Part shown: one piece after another, positions 1-11,100 of the stretch
Position numbering within the stretch: the stretch's first letter is position 1
Layout: every line of letters starts with the position of its first letter
Assembly (NCBI RefSeq): GCF_009765685.1
Contig: NZ_LMUY01000075.1
Location: 41,822-76,212, forward strand
Length of the DNA stretch: 34,391 nt
Source: Acidisphaera sp. L21
Lineage (GTDB): Bacteria > Pseudomonadota > Alphaproteobacteria > Acetobacterales > Acetobacteraceae
Direction of reading: 5' to 3'
Notes under the pieces: generated by a model
Told to the model about the DNA's origin: nothing
Database searches by the model: none
The model's input: the letters and a program-made list of their open reading frames with translations, nothing else
Made by a program: the position numbers and the translations under genes

Positions 1-889
1 AGTCGCGCCAGTGCCAGGGACCGCCATCGACCGTCATCGCCGCATGCAATGCCTCGAACCGCGCATGGCCGACGAGCCCGTCCCCCTGGGCCGTCCGGAA
101 ATCCTGAAATGCGTCCCACACCGGGCCACCCTGCTCCGCCTTGGCGAAGGCGGCATCCAGATGGGCGAGGCGCAGCGCCGTGGCGGCGGGCCAATCGACC
201 ATTTCCATCGACTCGAGCGGCCCGGCTTTCACGGGTTCAATGTCAAGCCGGGCGTGCAGCACGTTCAGTAGCGTGCGGCTGGAGGGGGAGTAGGGGCTGA
301 ACCGGTCCAACGTCGCGGAAAACTGCGCATGCGCGGGGCTGATGGCGACGGCGGCTGCGCCATGGGCGGCGGCATTGCGGACGAAATCGGCAAGGGCGCC
401 AAAATCCCCCAATCCGCCATCGCCAGCGCGGCGCAGTGAATAGAGCTGCGCGGCCAAACCCCAGGCGCCCCTTGGCGCCGCGTCGGCCACCGTCCAGCAC
501 CTTGTAGGTGCCACGGCCACGACCAACGACGATTTTCCGATGCTGAGTTGGTGATAGCCAGCCTCGGTCGGCAGCCGGATCGTCGCCTCGGTATCGCCGG
601 TCGCATGGCCCTGCACCACGCCACCATCCTCGAGCGTGAACTCGTAGGCGCCGGGAAGCACTGCCAAGGTAATCGTGCCGCCTGCCTCGCCAGTCACCAG
701 CGGCGGCAGTCGCCCGGGATCGCGTAGCGACTGCAGGCTATCCGCAATCTCTCGCTCAGTCGCGGCGGGCAGCCCCAGCGCAGACAGTACGAGCCGCAAT
801 GATTCGTCCGCTACCTCATGCCATTCGCCGTGCACATCTTTCCAGCGCAGCGCCAGGCCGCCCGCTTCGGCCAGGGCATGCAGGCTCAC
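1..889 (-). CDS. malQ: 4-alpha-glucanotransferase MalQ, partial (3' end outside window)
   Basis: MalQ (amylomaltase, GH77) moves alpha-1,4-glucan segments between maltodextrins in the cytoplasm. Only the first 296 codons are here; the catalytic acids lie past the edge. I translated the minus strand by hand. Residues 1-130 form a beta-rich N-terminal region ending in a P-x-x-CW motif. GH77-like blocks follow: WGLAAQLYSLR at 143-153, then GGLGDFGALADFV, SPAHAQF and SPYSPSSR at 198-205. The visible part ends in WHWRD, also typical of MalQ. The start is a GTG whose last two bases lie in the treZ TGA (GTGA overlap), so translation is probably coupled. As the fifth gene of a glgE-treS-glgB-treZ operon it would recycle short dextrins. 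The family call is firm; the length and 3' neighbour are unknown. Confidence 0.88.
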   Translation of the reverse strand, partial: MSLHALAEAGGLALRWKDVHGEWHEVADESLRLVLSALGLPAATEREIADSLQSLRDPGRLPPLVTGEAGGTITLAVLPGAYEFTLEDGGVVQGHATGDTEATIRLPTEAGYHQLSIGKSSLVVAVAPTRCWTVADAAPRGAWGLAAQLYSLRRAGDGGLGDFGALADFVRNAAAHGAAAVAISPAHAQFSATLDRFSPYSPSSRTLLNVLHARLDIEPVKAGPLESMEMVDWPAATALRLAHLDAAFAKAEQGGPVWDAFQDFRTAQGDGLVGHARFEALHAAMTVDGGPWHWRD

Positions 890-2640
890 AGGCTAGGCTC
901 GATCCAGGCCACGGCCGAGCGTTCGAGTAGAGTACCATACATGGCGGCGTCCCAGGCCCCGATCGGGCTCTCGAAGATCGTGTCGCCTGCGGCTGCCATC
1001 GGCAAGGTCGGTTTTTCATCGCCGAGGTTTATTGCGATCGCGAGGGTCGCCCCGGTGCCCAGCCGCCACCGCGCGACTAGCGCGGCATGGCCCAGCACCG
1101 TCACCCCGGCGCTACGGCAGCCTGGAATGCCCGGCACGACCGACGCCGCCCGTACCGCAAGCAGCTTCGTTATAAAGCTGCTATCGCCGGTCAACTCCGG
1201 CACGGATGCCCTGAATGTCGCCGGTGCGTTCGGGTCGGGGATCTTCTCCCGCCGCTCAGGATCTTGGAACGCGGCGAAATGCTTGAACTCAGCCCGGCGG
1301 CCTTCGCGCACCAACTCGGCCAATTCGTCGTTATGCGCCGTGAAGAACAGGAACGGGGCGGTGCTAGCCACCTCCTCCCCCATGAACAGCATCGGCACGA
1401 AGGGTGACAGCAGCAACAACACCGTAGCGGCGCGCAACGCGCCGGGCTCCGCCAGTTGCGTCAGCCGCTCGCCCATGGCGCGATTGCCGATTTGGTCGTG
1501 GTTCTGCAGGCAGATCACGAATGCCGTCGTGGGCAGATGCGCCGATGGCTCGCCGCGTGGCTTGCCAGAGTGCTTGGAGACCTCCCCCTGGTAGACGAAA
1601 CCCTCCGCCATGGCGCGGGCCAGGCGATGGATCGGGTCGTCGAAATCCTCGTAATAGCCCTCGGACTCACCCGTCAGCAGGACATGCAGGCAATGATGCA
1701 CGTCATCGGTCCATTGCGCGTCGAAGCCGGGGCCGCCGGAGTTTGCGCGGAGGTGCCGTGCGGCATTGCCCTCGTGCTCCAACACCAGATGGATCTCGCG
1801 ATCGGTCGAACTCCGCAGCACCGCCGCCATCTCGTCCAGGAAGCCAGGGTCATCAATGGCATGGACCGCATCGAAACGCAGCCCGTCGAAGCGGTACTCG
1901 TGCAGCCAGTACAGCGCATTCTGCTCGAAATACTGCCGCACCTCCGGCCTGCAGAAATCGATCGCCGCCCCCCAGGGCGTGTGCTTGTCGTCGCGGAAGA
2001 ACGGTTTGGCAAAAGCGTGGATGTAGGCGCCGTCTGGACCGAAATGATTGTAGACCACGTCTAGCATCACCATCAGCCCCAGGCCGTGGGCTGCATCTAT
2101 CATGGCCTTCAACTGGTCGGGCGTGCCATAGGCGGCATCCGGCGCGTAGGGCAGCACGCCATCATAACCCCAGTTATGTGCGCCCGGGAAATCCGCGATC
2201 GGCATCAGTTCCACGGCTGTCACGCCCAGCGCTGCAAGGCGAGGCAGTTCCGCGCGAATGCCGTCGAAGCCGCCGAAGGCTCCGGGATGCAGTTCGTAGA
2301 CGACCGCCTCGTGCCATGGCCGACCCTTCCAGCCGCCATGCTTCCACTCGAAGCTGCGGGGATCGACCAGCAGGCTCGGGTCGTGCACGTCGCCGGCCTG
2401 GGCGCGGGACGCCGGGTCGGGAAACGCCATCCCGTCCGGCATGCGATAGCGATAGCGCGCACCCGGCTCTGCCACGACAGCTGCCTCGTGCCACCCGTCC
2501 TGCAGCGTCGTCATCGCATGATCTACGCCGTCAAGTTCCAGCACGAGGTGCTTGGCAGAAGGGGCCCAGATACGAAACCGGGCCAGATTGCCGAGCAACT
2601 CGGCTCCGAACGGAAGGGGATGGGCGAACCGTTCGGTCAT
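886..2640 (-). CDS. treZ: malto-oligosyltrehalose trehalohydrolase TreZ
   Basis: TreZ hydrolyses the alpha-1,4 bond next to the terminal trehalosyl unit of maltooligosyltrehalose, releasing free trehalose in the cytoplasm. It needs TreY to make its substrate, and treY is not in this window. The 584 residues are normal for the family. A CBM48-like N-terminal domain covers about 1-95 (FRIWAPSAKHLVLEL). The GH13 barrel follows with DVVYNHF at 194-200, GLRFDAVHA with nucleophile D257, LVLEHEGN with general acid E288, and QNHDQIGN with H381 and D382. The ATG is preceded by GGAGCG, about 5 bases away. The gene starts 25 bases after glgB and overlaps the malQ start by 4 bases, so it belongs to the same operon. 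Confidence 0.95.
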   Translation of the reverse strand: MTERFAHPLPFGAELLGNLARFRIWAPSAKHLVLELDGVDHAMTTLQDGWHEAAVVAEPGARYRYRMPDGMAFPDPASRAQAGDVHDPSLLVDPRSFEWKHGGWKGRPWHEAVVYELHPGAFGGFDGIRAELPRLAALGVTAVELMPIADFPGAHNWGYDGVLPYAPDAAYGTPDQLKAMIDAAHGLGLMVMLDVVYNHFGPDGAYIHAFAKPFFRDDKHTPWGAAIDFCRPEVRQYFEQNALYWLHEYRFDGLRFDAVHAIDDPGFLDEMAAVLRSSTDREIHLVLEHEGNAARHLRANSGGPGFDAQWTDDVHHCLHVLLTGESEGYYEDFDDPIHRLARAMAEGFVYQGEVSKHSGKPRGEPSAHLPTTAFVICLQNHDQIGNRAMGERLTQLAEPGALRAATVLLLLSPFVPMLFMGEEVASTAPFLFFTAHNDELAELVREGRRAEFKHFAAFQDPERREKIPDPNAPATFRASVPELTGDSSFITKLLAVRAASVVPGIPGCRSAGVTVLGHAALVARWRLGTGATLAIAINLGDEKPTLPMAAAGDTIFESPIGAWDAAMYGTLLERSAVAWIEPSL

Positions 2641-2665
2641 TCAGCGCTCCAAAACCTGTCGCGGA

Positions 2666-4846
2666 CTACCCCGCGACGAATACGACAGTTGCCAATGGCG
2701 GTAGCGTGAGTGTGAGGGAGGCTGGGAAATCGTAGTGCCGGATGTCCTCGGTATGGACGTGGCCGCCATTGCCGAGGTTGCTGCCGCCGTAGATGCCGGC
2801 ATCCGTATTCAGTATTTCTTTCCAACCGCCTGCCACTGGCACGCCAATGCGATAGCCGTAACGCGGCACAGGCGTGAAGTTGCAGACGACAAGGGCCGGA
2901 GGTGCATCTTCTGCCAGCCGTAGATAGGCGAACACACTTTGTGCGGCGTCCCCCATCTCCAGCCACTGGAAACCTTCTGCCTCACAGTCGCGACGGTGAA
3001 GCGCGGGATAGGCGCGATACAGCGTGTTGAGGTCGCGCACCAGCGCCTGCGCACCCTTGTTCTCCGGCCGATCCAGCAGATACCAATCCAGCCCGTGATC
3101 GTGGTTCCACTCACGGTCCTGAGCGATTTCCTGGCCCATGAACAGCAGCTTCTTACCGGGATGAGTCCACATGAAGCCCAGGTAGGCGCGCAGATTGGCG
3201 AATTTTTGCCACGGATCGCCTGGCATCTTTCCCAGCAACGAACCCTTGCCATACACCACTTCGTCATGGCTGATCGGCAGCACGAATTTCTCGCTAAAGG
3301 CGTACACCAGGCCGAACGTCATCTCGCCATGATGATACTGGCGATAGACTGGCTGCTCCTCGATGTAGTGGAGCGTGTCGTGCATCCACCCCATGTTCCA
3401 CTTGTAGTGGAAACCCAAGCCACCTTCATCGGCCGGGCGGGTCACGCCGGGCCAGGCGGTGCTTTCCTCCGCGATTAGCAACGCACCCGGCACGCGCTCC
3501 GCCACGGCACGGCTGAGTTCCTGTAGGAACGACACGGATTCCAGGTTCTCGCGCCCGCCATATTGGTTGGGCACCCACTCACCCGGCTCGCGACTGTAAT
3601 CCCGGTAGAGCATCGAGGCGACGGCATCCACGCGAATGCCGTCGGCGTGATAGTGTTCCAGCCAGAACAGCGCGCTGCCTATCAGGAACGCCCGCACTTC
3701 GTTGCGGCCGAGATTGTAGATCAGCGTATTCCAATCGCGGTGGAAGCCCTCCCGCGGGTCGGCATGTTCGTACAGCGCCGTACCGTCGAATTTGGCGAGC
3801 CCATACACGTCTGTCGGAAAATGCGCCGGCACCCAGTCCAGTAGCACACCCACGCCAGCGTTGTGGCAGCGATCCACGAATCGCGAAAACGCCTCCGGTG
3901 GCCCAAGCCGAGCCGATGGCGCGAACTGACCAAGCGGCTGGTAGCCCCACGAGCCGCCAAACGGATGCTCCATCACCGGCAGCAACTCGATATGGGTGAA
4001 GCCCATATCGGCAGCATAGGGCACCAGCTGGTCAGCCAGGCGGTCCCAGCCATCCACGCCATCCTTCGCCGCAGGCGACCACGAACCGGCGTGCACCTCG
4101 TAGATCGACATTGGCGCGTCCAGCCCATGCCGTGCCGGCCGGGACGCGATCCACTCTCCGTCGGTCCACGGATACGCCATGTCATCCGCCACGATGGAGG
4201 CGGTTTGCGGCGCGATCTGCGCGGCCCAGGCGACAGGATCTGCCTTCAGCGGCAGCAACTCGCCCCATGGGCCGAGCATCTCGTATTTATACAGGGTGCC
4301 GGCGCCGATACGAGGAACGAACAGCTCCCACACACCGGGCCCATGCCGCTTGCGCATCGGGTGACGCCGGCCATCCCAGCCGTTGAAATCGCCCACGACC
4401 GAGCAGCGCTGCGCATTCGGCGCCCATACCGCGAACCGTACGCCGACGATGCCCTCCATCTCGGCCGGATGCGCGCCCAGGCAGCGCCCAAAATCGCGAT
4501 GCCGCCCCTCGGCCAGCAGATAGATGTCCATCTCGCCAAGGATAGGCGGGAACGAGTATGGGTCCTCCGTTTCCCAACTCGCCGAACCCATGCCGATGCG
4601 CAGGCGATAGGGTGCATGCGAACTCACCGGTCCGGCGAAGAATCCCGCCGGGTGCATGCGGGCTAGTTCGCCCGTCGCCATCCCGGTTGCGCGGTCTACG
4701 ACCGATACGGTGTCCGCACCCGGCATGAACACGCGCACCGTGCCATCATGCGGGCCGAGGATGGCGAACGGATCGCCATGCCGGGCATTGACGATGGCCT
4801 CGATGGCCCCCGGATGAATTCCGTGGTCGCTGATCGTATCAAGCAT
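2666..4846 (-). CDS. glgB: 1,4-alpha-glucan branching enzyme GlgB
   Basis: GlgB cuts an alpha-1,4-glucan chain and rejoins it as an alpha-1,6 branch, here on polymer made by GlgE. The 726-residue length matches the long, E. coli-type GH13_9 form with two N-terminal beta domains. Residues 20-110 are the first ([13 protein letters not shown]) and 130-230 the CBM48 domain ([20 protein letters not shown]). The barrel shows [10 protein letters not shown] near 337, [17 protein letters not shown] with nucleophile D407, [11 protein letters not shown] with general acid E460, and [12 protein letters not shown] with H527 and D528. All catalytic residues are present. The ATG overlaps the end of treS by 8 bases and has a good GGAGGG ribosome site. 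No glgC or glgA is in the window, so the classical ADP-glucose route is not represented here. Confidence 0.97.
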   Translation of the reverse strand: MLDTISDHGIHPGAIEAIVNARHGDPFAILGPHDGTVRVFMPGADTVSVVDRATGMATGELARMHPAGFFAGPVSSHAPYRLRIGMGSASWETEDPYSFPPILGEMDIYLLAEGRHRDFGRCLGAHPAEMEGIVGVRFAVWAPNAQRCSVVGDFNGWDGRRHPMRKRHGPGVWELFVPRIGAGTLYKYEMLGPWGELLPLKADPVAWAAQIAPQTASIVADDMAYPWTDGEWIASRPARHGLDAPMSIYEVHAGSWSPAAKDGVDGWDRLADQLVPYAADMGFTHIELLPVMEHPFGGSWGYQPLGQFAPSARLGPPEAFSRFVDRCHNAGVGVLLDWVPAHFPTDVYGLAKFDGTALYEHADPREGFHRDWNTLIYNLGRNEVRAFLIGSALFWLEHYHADGIRVDAVASMLYRDYSREPGEWVPNQYGGRENLESVSFLQELSRAVAERVPGALLIAEESTAWPGVTRPADEGGLGFHYKWNMGWMHDTLHYIEEQPVYRQYHHGEMTFGLVYAFSEKFVLPISHDEVVYGKGSLLGKMPGDPWQKFANLRAYLGFMWTHPGKKLLFMGQEIAQDREWNHDHGLDWYLLDRPENKGAQALVRDLNTLYRAYPALHRRDCEAEGFQWLEMGDAAQSVFAYLRLAEDAPPALVVCNFTPVPRYGYRIGVPVAGGWKEILNTDAGIYGGSNLGNGGHVHTEDIRHYDFPASLTLTLPPLATVVFVAG

Positions 4847-7800
4847 CGGTGCCCTCCGGCGGTAGGTTCAGCAGGCGGGCGGCTATAACGTACATGCCCT
4901 CCAGTGGAATGCCGATCCAGGTGGGTCGGTTCGCTGCCTCGTAGCGGATTTCGTATGCGGCTTTCTCCAACAGGAAGAGGTCGAGCATCGCAGCCTCTCC
5001 AGCTGGCGTGACCCACTTGTTGGGCGCCTCCGCCAGCACGGCGCGATACGCAGCGAGGAATGCTGCCTCCGCCCCGATGCGGAAATGCTGAAGGATTTCC
5101 GCACGCCGCGCCGCCGCAGCCGGTGCCGTTGCGACGCGACCCGGCAGAGCCGCGGCAGCCGCGTAGTCGAACGAGCGCAAGCAACCGGCAACGTCCCGGA
5201 TGGGCGAGGATTTGGCCCGGCGTTGTTCCATGGTCCGCGCCGGTTCGCCCTCGAAGTCGATCAGGTATGCGTCGGACTGCACCACCAACACCTGGCCCAG
5301 ATGAAAGTCGCCATGCACCCGGGTGCGGAGCGAGCCCTTGCCATCCATCGCGAGCTTCCTTGCCGCCTCACGCAGCCCATCGGCGTGGCCAAGGATGGCC
5401 TTCGCCCGTGCTTCCGCCTCGGCACTCGGCCAATCCGTCACCTTGGCCAGCATGTCGAGCGCCAGGTCGATCTGCTCGATGGCACCGGCAGCGAATTCGG
5501 CCAACACGGCATCGTCGGCCGGCTCGGGGGAGAATGCCGGGTCACTCGTCGGGGCAGAAAACACCGCGTGCAACTCGCCCAGCCGCTGCCCGATTGCGGC
5601 GGCGAACACATTGTAGGATGCGAGTGCATCCTCCTCATGCTCGGCCTCGCCATCGGTGGTCGAGAGTTCGTCGACCGTACGCTCCAGGAACTCCAGCGTC
5701 CAACCCCAGCCATCGCCTTGGTTGCGCACGAAGCCCTGCACCAGGCCGATAGTATTCGGCGTGCCATCCGGGTCGACCCGAACGATCTCGCCATAAAGCG
5801 GTGCCGTATTGCCAAACCCGCGCTCCGTCAGATAGCGGGTGATCTCGCCTTCCGGATGAACGCCCGCGGCCACGCGGCGCACCACCTTCATCACCAGCGT
5901 ATCGCCGACAATGAGCGACGAATTGGATTGTTCGGCAGATAGACGCCGGATCTCGGCGTCTTCCGCCAGGTCCAATTTCGCCATCAGCGACGTGGGGCGA
6001 AAGTCCAGCCGTCCGCCTTCGAACGACACGGAATCCGAATTGCGCAGGTTCCGCAGCACGGCGCGGGTGAAACTATCGATGGTGAACGCGTCCGTCAGAT
6101 AACCAACGCGTGGCCCCAGGCGCACGCGGGCCATGGCAAGCTGGGCGGGCAGGTTGCCGACCGCCTCGTCTTCCCAGACAACACCCATCGGCAACGCATA
6201 CCGTTCTTTGCGCTCGCCGAGCGTCACTTCGACCTCGGTCATGAAGATCGGCTCGGGCACCGGGTTGATCAGCGCGAAATAGGCGATGGTGACCTTGGTC
6301 AGTGTTTCCGTCTTGGACGCGAACCAGCGGCGCTTCGGCAGGTAGGCGGGCAGAGCCTCGTTCTCTAGCACGGTGCGACCGTAGCCGGGGCGAACCTCCT
6401 CGATGGAGGAGCGAAGCACGATGGTGGAGAATTCCGGCAACGCCTCTGGCTGCGGGGTGTGCCACGTCGGCAATTGTGCGTCGTTGGCCAGCAGGAACCA
6501 GTAGAATGCAAACGGCGGCAGTGTCAGCAGGTATGACAACTGCCCAACTGCGGGGAACACCGAACCGCCAACGATATCGACCGGCACGCGACCGGAGAAC
6601 GCGGACAGATCCAATTCCACCGCCTGTGCCGAACGTGAGAGGTTGGAGACGCAAAGCAGCGTTTCCTCCGTTCCGTCATCGAGCGTGTGTTCGCGCAGAT
6701 ATGCCAGCACCTTGCGGTTGCCTGGATATAGGAAGCGCTGGGTGCCGCGGCCAAACGCCTTGTGCCCAGCGCGCACCGCCAGCATGCGGCGCATCCAGTT
6801 CAACAGCGAATACGGATCGGAGGCCTGCGCCTCCACGTTCACCGCCTGGAAGCCGTAGATCGGGTCCATGATCGGCGGCAGCACCAGTTTCGCCGGATCC
6901 GCGCGGGAGAAGCCGCCATTGCGGTCCACCGACCACTGCATCGGCGTGCGCACGCCATCGCGGTCGCCGATGAAGATGTTGTCACCCATGCCCAACTCGT
7001 CACCGTAGTAGATGACGGGCGTGCCCGGCATCGACAACAACAGGCCGTTCATCAACTCGATACGGCGGCGGTCGCGCTGCAATAGCGGCGAAAGGCGGCG
7101 GCGAATGCCCAGGTTCAGCCGGGCGCGCCGGTCGGCGGCGTAGGTCTCCCATAAGTAATCGCGCTCGCCGGAGGTCACCATCTCCAGCGTCAACTCGTCA
7201 TGGTTACGCAGGAACACCGCCCACTGGCAGTTTGCCGGGATTTCCGGCGTTTGCCGCATGATGTCGGTGATAGGGAACCGGTCTTCCCGAGCAATCGCCA
7301 TGTACATGCGCGGCATCAGCGGGAAGTGGAATGACATGTGGCATTCGTCCCCCTCGCCGAAATAGACCTGCGCGTCCTCCGGCCACTGGTTGGCCTCGGC
7401 CAACAGCATCCGGCCCGGTGCATGGATGTCCATCTCGGCGCGGATTTTCTTCAACAGCGCATGGGTTTCAGGCAGGTTCTCGTTATTCGTGCCCTCCCGC
7501 TCTACCAAATACGGCACCGCGTCCAAACGCAGGCCATCGATGCCCATGTCTAGCCAGAACCGCATGACGGAGAGCACTTCCTCCATCACCGCCGGGTTGT
7601 CGAAGTTCAGATCGGGTTGGTGGGAGAAGAAGCGGTGCCAGTAATATTGCCCGGCGACCTCGTCCCAGGTCCAGTTGCTCTTCTCCGTGTCGGTGAAGAT
7701 AATCCGCGTGCCAGCGTATTTCTCGTCACTGTCGGACCAGACGTAAAAATCACGCTCGGGGCTGTCCTTCGGTGCGGTGCGCGCGCGCTGGAACCATGGG

Positions 7801-8174
7801 TGCTGGTCGGATGTGTGGTTGATCACCAGCTCGGTAATGACCTTTAATCCACGCTCATGCGCGCCCTGAACGAAGGCGCGAGCATCGGCAAGTGTGCCGT
7901 AGTCGGCATGCACACCGCGATAATCGCCGATGTCATAACCATCATCCCGACGCGGCGAGGGATAGAACGGCAGCAGCCAAATTGCCGTCACGCCCAATTC
8001 GGCGATGTAATCCAGTTTTTCCATCAGGCCACGGAAGTCGCCGACGCCATCGTTGTTCGCGTCGAAGAAGCTCTTGACGTGGAGTTGGTAGATGATTGCG
8101 TCCTTGAACCACGTCGGGTCCTCAGCCGCAGCTTGAGGAGCCAGTGTCGCGCCGGTAAGTGCGGTGTCGGGCAA
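4839..8174 (-). CDS. treS: trehalose synthase-maltokinase fusion (TreS-Mak)
   Basis: The protein joins two enzymes. TreS (GH13_16) interconverts trehalose and maltose; maltokinase phosphorylates maltose with ATP to maltose 1-phosphate, the GlgE donor. Residue numbers count from the TTG at 8198. TreS covers about 27-570, with [14 protein letters not shown] at 123-136, [10 protein letters not shown] with nucleophile D226, [11 protein letters not shown] with acid E268, and [12 protein letters not shown] with H333 and D334. The maltokinase half (about 600-1119) has HGDFHLGQ at 962-969 and LIDFEGEP at 979-986, the catalytic and metal-binding loops of the family. No ATG occurs before codon 59, inside the catalytic domain. 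I prefer TTG 8174 because GAGG lies 5 bases upstream; TTG 8198 directly follows the glgE TGA and has no such site. Such fusions are known in other bacteria. Confidence 0.93.
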   Translation of the reverse strand: MPDTALTGATLAPQAAAEDPTWFKDAIIYQLHVKSFFDANNDGVGDFRGLMEKLDYIAELGVTAIWLLPFYPSPRRDDGYDIGDYRGVHADYGTLADARAFVQGAHERGLKVITELVINHTSDQHPWFQRARTAPKDSPERDFYVWSDSDEKYAGTRIIFTDTEKSNWTWDEVAGQYYWHRFFSHQPDLNFDNPAVMEEVLSVMRFWLDMGIDGLRLDAVPYLVEREGTNNENLPETHALLKKIRAEMDIHAPGRMLLAEANQWPEDAQVYFGEGDECHMSFHFPLMPRMYMAIAREDRFPITDIMRQTPEIPANCQWAVFLRNHDELTLEMVTSGERDYLWETYAADRRARLNLGIRRRLSPLLQRDRRRIELMNGLLLSMPGTPVIYYGDELGMGDNIFIGDRDGVRTPMQWSVDRNGGFSRADPAKLVLPPIMDPIYGFQAVNVEAQASDPYSLLNWMRRMLAVRAGHKAFGRGTQRFLYPGNRKVLAYLREHTLDDGTEETLLCVSNLSRSAQAVELDLSAFSGRVPVDIVGGSVFPAVGQLSYLLTLPPFAFYWFLLANDAQLPTWHTPQPEALPEFSTIVLRSSIEEVRPGYGRTVLENEALPAYLPKRRWFASKTETLTKVTIAYFALINPVPEPIFMTEVEVTLGERKERYALPMGVVWEDEAVGNLPAQLAMARVRLGPRVGYLTDAFTIDSFTRAVLRNLRNSDSVSFEGGRLDFRPTSLMAKLDLAEDAEIRRLSAEQSNSSLIVGDTLVMKVVRRVAAGVHPEGEITRYLTERGFGNTAPLYGEIVRVDPDGTPNTIGLVQGFVRNQGDGWGWTLEFLERTVDELSTTDGEAEHEEDALASYNVFAAAIGQRLGELHAVFSAPTSDPAFSPEPADDAVLAEFAAGAIEQIDLALDMLAKVTDWPSAEAEARAKAILGHADGLREAARKLAMDGKGSLRTRVHGDFHLGQVLVVQSDAYLIDFEGEPARTMEQRRAKSSPIRDVAGCLRSFDYAAAAALPGRVATAPAAAARRAEILQHFRIGAEAAFLAAYRAVLAEAPNKWVTPAGEAAMLDLFLLEKAAYEIRYEAANRPTWIGIPLEGMYVIAARLLNLPPEGTDA

Positions 8175-8198
8175 TAGAACCTCGGGGTTTGGAGACAA

Positions 8199-11100
8199 TC
8201 AGAAAAGCGCGCGAATGCGCCAGATAGCGTAGGGGCGGGCCGGATCGATGTGCAGGCCTTGCGACCTGCCGCGCCAGGTTTGAACAGCGCCACCCAGCAG
8301 GTCCTCCGCCTCGAAAGCGGCGTTTTCGTCGGCACCCCACAGCCAGAAGGGGAATTCCCAGCCGCTATCTTGCGGCTGGTTAGGATCGAACGAAATTGCG
8401 CAGACCAGCACGTTGCTCATATCCGGCGTCGCCTTCAGGAACACGCTGACCGTGTCGCTGGCTGCAGGCAGGAACCGCGTCGTCAGGTGCGACCGTAGCG
8501 CAGGGTTGGACCGCCGAATACGGTTGAGCGCCGTAATCTCCGGAACGATGTTGCCCGGCCGGTCCCAGTCCCATACGCGGATCTGGTACTTCTCACTGTC
8601 GAGATATTCTTCGCGACCCGGCAGCGGCGCGCCCTCGCACAACTCGAACCCATTATAGACGCCCCAAAGGCCAGACAATGTCGCGGCCAGCGCAGCGCGG
8701 ATCAAGTAGGAGGGACGCCCGGCGTTCTGCAAGTATACCGGATTGATGTCCGGCGTGTTGACAAAGAAGTGGGGACGGAAGAAGTCGCGCGGCCCCGGCT
8801 CCGCCAACTCGGTCAGATACTGCTCCATCTCACGCTTCGTCTCGCGCCAGGTGAAGTACGTGTAGGACTGGCTGAAGCCGACCTTTGCCAAGCGATACAT
8901 CACCTTCGGTCGGGTAAACGCCTCGGCCAGGAACACGGCGTCTGGATAATGCTCTCGCACCGTGCCGATCATCCACTGCCAGAACGGCAGTGGCTTAGTG
9001 TGCGGGTTGTCCACACGCACCAGGCGCACGCCCTGGGCCATCCAGAACATCACCACTTCGGCCAACGCAATCCATAGGCCGGGGATCGCATCCGGGGCGT
9101 AGAAATCGACATTGACGATGTCTTGGTATTTCTTCGGCGGGTTCTCGGCGTATTTGATCGTGCCGTCCGGACGCCAATCGAACCAGCCGCGATGCTGCTG
9201 CAACCAAGGATGATCCGGAGAGCATTGGATGGCGAAGTCGATCGCAATCTCCAGGCCATTCTCGGCCGCGGTTGCCACGAGGTGTTGGAAATCTTCCAGT
9301 GTGCCCAGTTCCGGATGCAGCGCGTCATGCCCGCCATCTGCCGAGCCGATCGCATAAGGGCTGCCGGGATCGCCCTCTACAGGCGTCAGCGTGTTGTTCG
9401 GCCCTTTACGATTGGTCGTGCCGATGGGCGAGATGGGCGGGAAATACAGCACGTCGAACCCCATTGCCCGCACACGCGGCAGATGCCGTTCTACATCGCG
9501 AAATGTCCCATGGCGCTTGGCGTCGTCGCTCATCGAGCGGGGGAACACCTCATACCACGCAGCGAACGCGGCACCGCTCCGTTCGGCATCGATGCGGATC
9601 GGGCGGGGCAGGGTCGCGGCACGGGGACGGTCGTCCGCCTGTGCCATCAACTCCGACAGCTCTGGAGATAGGAAGCTCGTAAGCCGTGTAACGTCGTCGG
9701 CGTCCTTCAGACGCGCCAGCAGGTCCTGAAAATCGCTGCGGACGTTGCCTTGGGCCCGCTCTGCCGTGCGCGTCAGCAAGGCCAGGCCTTCGCGCAGTTC
9801 GAGCGACACATCGATGCCGGCAGCGCTCTTCTTGGCGATCTCGTCCTTGTAGCTGGCAAACGCGTCGCGCCAGGCCTGGATGGTGTAGTCGTAGGCGCCA
9901 ATCCGGTGCAGCGGCATTTCCCCACGATACCGGTCGTTGCCCAGCGCCCGCATCCGAACTTCATGGACCGTGGCATTGCCCGGTTCGTGCCACTGCAACG
10001 CTACGCCCAGTTTTTCGTGGCCGTCGCAAATGATGTCCGCCTCGACGGTGATGACCTCGCCCACCAGCCGCTTTACCGGCAGCGACCCGTCATCCACCGC
10101 TGGCGTCACGGCCTCGATCGCGACGCGCGGAGTGTTGGCAAGCCGTCGTGCGGCGTCCGCGTCCAGCTTGCTCGGCGGCGTCTGCTTTGCAACTGCCTGC
10201 GCCGTCGCCACCATCAGCTCGCCCGGCGCCAGCATCAGGGAAGTGCCAGGCATCACCGTGTCCTTGGTGCCCGGCGACGTGAACGCACCGAATGATCCAT
10301 CGATTCCCGCCAGAACCACCGCCGGGTCGATCGATCGGGCATTCGCCAGATCTGTGTTAAGCAGCGCCAGTTGCGCAGACCTGGCGAAACGCGCATCGGC
10401 CGCGTCGGTGCGCAGCAGCGCCAGAACGGGCGCGCCGCCGCCGGATAGATGCTGCGTGCCAACGGACGGGGCACCCTGGCCAACCATGCGATTCAGCGTT
10501 GTCAAATCGATGCCGTTATCCAACGCGCGGTCGCCAGCGCTCTTAACCTGGCCGGCTACATCGAGTTTGCGGCGGGCTCCGGTCTCGAACCCGTGGGTCA
10601 CCATCCAGCCATCGCCAATGGCCGCAGCCATGCCGGCAGCACGCCGCAGCGTGGCCGCGATCAATGCCGGGTCATGGACGGCAGCCGCCGCGCGTGGATC
10701 GAACGGCGATTCCGGACAGGCGATGACGGGGGCGATCTGGCGCAAAGCCGCCAACTCGTCCCAGAACCAATCGCCCCGGAAATCCCACCACGGCAGGGAG
10801 GACACAACGTATGACGCTCCCCGCACCCGCGACAGCGCATCGCGCGGCATACCCGGCGTCCAAGCGATCAGCATGAGGTCAGGTGCGACTTGGCGTAGTC
10901 CGGCAAGTGCCTCCGGCGCATGTTCCAGGCCCAAAACCCGCAAACCGCCAAGTCCGAGGCCGATCCAATTCCCCACATGGCTAGCCCACCACGCGCCGAC
11001 GCCTACCGGGTCGGCGGCCACGCGTATTTGGTTACTGCCACCCTGCCGCGGGTCCAATGCGCTTGCCGAGCTCGCAGCGGTAAATGGCGGGGCCTCTGCG

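Noticed and set aside
1521-2735. Open frame of 404 codons antisense to treZ
   Set aside because: The TreZ catalytic motifs on the other strand are complete; the antisense product is an Arg/Pro-rich shadow.
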